Shown piece after piece: positions 13,896 through 14,798 of a stretch of DNA of 14,798 bases (positions are counted from its first letter, which is position 1; each line of letters starts with the position of its first letter). The notes beneath the pieces are model-generated. The model saw only the letters and a list, made by a program, of their open reading frames with translations, was not told where the DNA came from and ran no database searches. Source of the DNA: CAINVV01 sp037440345 (lineage in GTDB: Bacteria; Bacteroidota; Bacteroidia; Bacteroidales; Prolixibacteraceae). The position numbers and the translations under genes were made by a program. The stretch lies in the NCBI GenBank assembly GCA_037440345.1, contig JBBIUJ010000082.1, positions 1 through 14,798 of the forward strand, written 5' to 3'.

Positions 13896-14798
13896 TTAAT
13901 GACCCGATCCAATCTTTATACCATTTAATCCTTCTGACCCACTGAGTTTGGTCCAGAAGAACCCATACAGCGCAATCACAACAAAGCAGGCAGCCGGGAC
14001 AATGTAACCTGCCGACATCCCATCTGCATCGGCTATCGCCCCCATTACCTTTGGCAATACAGCCCCCCCCATAATGGCCATAACAATAAACGATGATGCC
14101 ACTTTTGATCTTTCTCCCAATCCAAAGATACCAAGTGAGAAAATTGTTGGGAACATGATTGACATAAAGAAAAAGCTGAGGAAAACGGCCGCTACTGATA
14201 CCCATCCTAATTTGGCTACAATCACAAACATTAGCAGCACATTAATAAAGGCATACAGGCCAAGCATATTGTGGGCTTTCGTAACCCTTAAAATGAACGA
14301 GCCGGTAAAACGGCCTAAAAGGAATAACGGGAAGGCCATCCACGACATGAGTGAGGTGGCGCCTTTTTCGGTCAGGAAATAAGCTCCATCCCTCAGAATT
14401 GAACCATTTTCGCCACCAATAAGCCAGCTCGATCTCAAACTTTCGCCAATTGCCGGAACTTCTTCAACCATATAATTGATAAAGAAACTGAATATACCTG
14501 CCTGTGCCGCTACATATAGGAACTGCGCAATGGTGGCTCCTGTAAAATGAGGCGCTGACCAAAGGTTGTTTTTATGAGTAAGATTGGTTTTTTTAAGGGT
14601 AATAAATAGAATTGAAACAATACCCGAAATACCCGTAACAACATTAAATACCCAGGTTAAAGTGTGGTTTAAAGCAACCATGGCTGCCGGATTGGCAAGC
14701 GTCTCACGGTCCATATAAAATAGCTGGACAAAGAAGCGAACAATCATCCCCAATGCAAAACTGGAGCGGCTCATTGACTGTAATTTCTTCATACGCCG
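13896..14798 (-). CDS. FucP-type sugar:H+ symporter (MFS, FHS family), 5' end missing
   Basis: Only the C-terminal ~300 residues are visible; the reading frame stays open to the window edge, and E. coli FucP is 438 residues long. The fragment matches FucP in AQFLYVAAQAGIFSFFINYM, LLGRFTGSFILR, and above all SIMFPTIFSLGIFGLGERSK followed by VASSFIVMAIMGGAVLPKVMGAIAD. About seven hydrophobic spans can be picked out, so it is an inner-membrane permease. Family members import L-fucose and related sugars with protons, and E. coli FucP also accepts L-galactose and D-arabinose. It is followed by a probable terminator, so it is not obviously co-transcribed with the epimerase operon, but the gene order suggests a shared L-fucose/L-galactose theme. 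An internal ATG at 14792 is present, but starting there would lose the first transport domain. Confidence 0.85.
   Translation of the reverse strand, partial: RRMKKLQSMSRSSFALGMIVRFFVQLFYMDRETLANPAAMVALNHTLTWVFNVVTGISGIVSILFITLKKTNLTHKNNLWSAPHFTGATIAQFLYVAAQAGIFSFFINYMVEEVPAIGESLRSSWLIGGENGSILRDGAYFLTEKGATSLMSWMAFPLFLLGRFTGSFILRVTKAHNMLGLYAFINVLLMFVIVAKLGWVSVAAVFLSFFFMSIMFPTIFSLGIFGLGERSKVASSFIVMAIMGGAVLPKVMGAIADADGMSAGYIVPAACFVVIALYGFFWTKLSGSEGLNGIKIGSGH

Overview
The window looks like chromosomal DNA of a Bacteroidota, probably a Bacteroidales-like anaerobe or marine relative. The signs are a PorT-type outer-membrane protein (type IX secretion, restricted to this phylum), a DUF6165/GT9/lipopolysaccharide-kinase surface-glycan set, weak or absent Shine-Dalgarno sequences, and several TAnnTTTG -7 promoter boxes in gaps. 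Nothing points to phage, plasmid or CRISPR, and I see no rRNA or tRNA.

Layout. (1) Positions 76-4404, all minus strand, read from right to left: a stand-alone half-PurL (AIR-synthase-related) protein, the menaquinone methyltransferase ubiE/menG, porT, and a COG2509-type FAD-dependent oxidoreductase. They are closely spaced or overlapping and probably form one operon from a promoter near 4424. (2) Positions 4550-7102, plus strand: a YdfG-like short-chain dehydrogenase, a structured 232-bp gap, a DUF6165 protein and a family-9 glycosyltransferase. (3) Positions 7139-10243, minus strand: a lipopolysaccharide-kinase-like protein (convergent with the glycosyltransferase across a 32-bp palindrome), a nitroreductase overlapping it, and a secreted GH29 alpha-L-fucosidase. 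(4) Positions 10365-13578, minus strand: a compact three-gene nucleotide-sugar operon of a GDP-mannose 3,5-epimerase homologue, a fused HxGH nucleotidyltransferase/GHMP-kinase-like protein, and mannose-1-phosphate guanylyltransferase. (5) Positions 13896-14798: the C-terminal part of a FucP-type sugar:H+ symporter that runs off the right edge.

How the genes may work together. ManC makes GDP-mannose. The epimerase, with all four catalytic residues of plant GME in register, could convert it to GDP-L-galactose or GDP-L-gulose. The fused kinase/nucleotidyltransferase could activate a related free sugar. Next to this lie a GH29 hydrolase and a FucP-type importer, whose substrate L-fucose is 6-deoxy-L-galactose. 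This suggests a locus that recovers and remakes L-galactose/L-fucose-type sugars, perhaps for surface glycans, for which DUF6165, GT9 and the LPS kinase would be nearby assembly functions. This is inference.

The other striking property is a set of long inverted repeats at gene boundaries: a 30-bp pair built from 9-bp units (5921-6021), a 32-bp perfect palindrome giving two convergent genes the same last four codons (7088-7153), a 26-bp pair mirroring a promoter box (8668-8728), and a 15-bp operator-like pair (10287-10350). There are also an 8-bp tandem array at the left edge and a REP-like element that extends the UbiE C-terminus.
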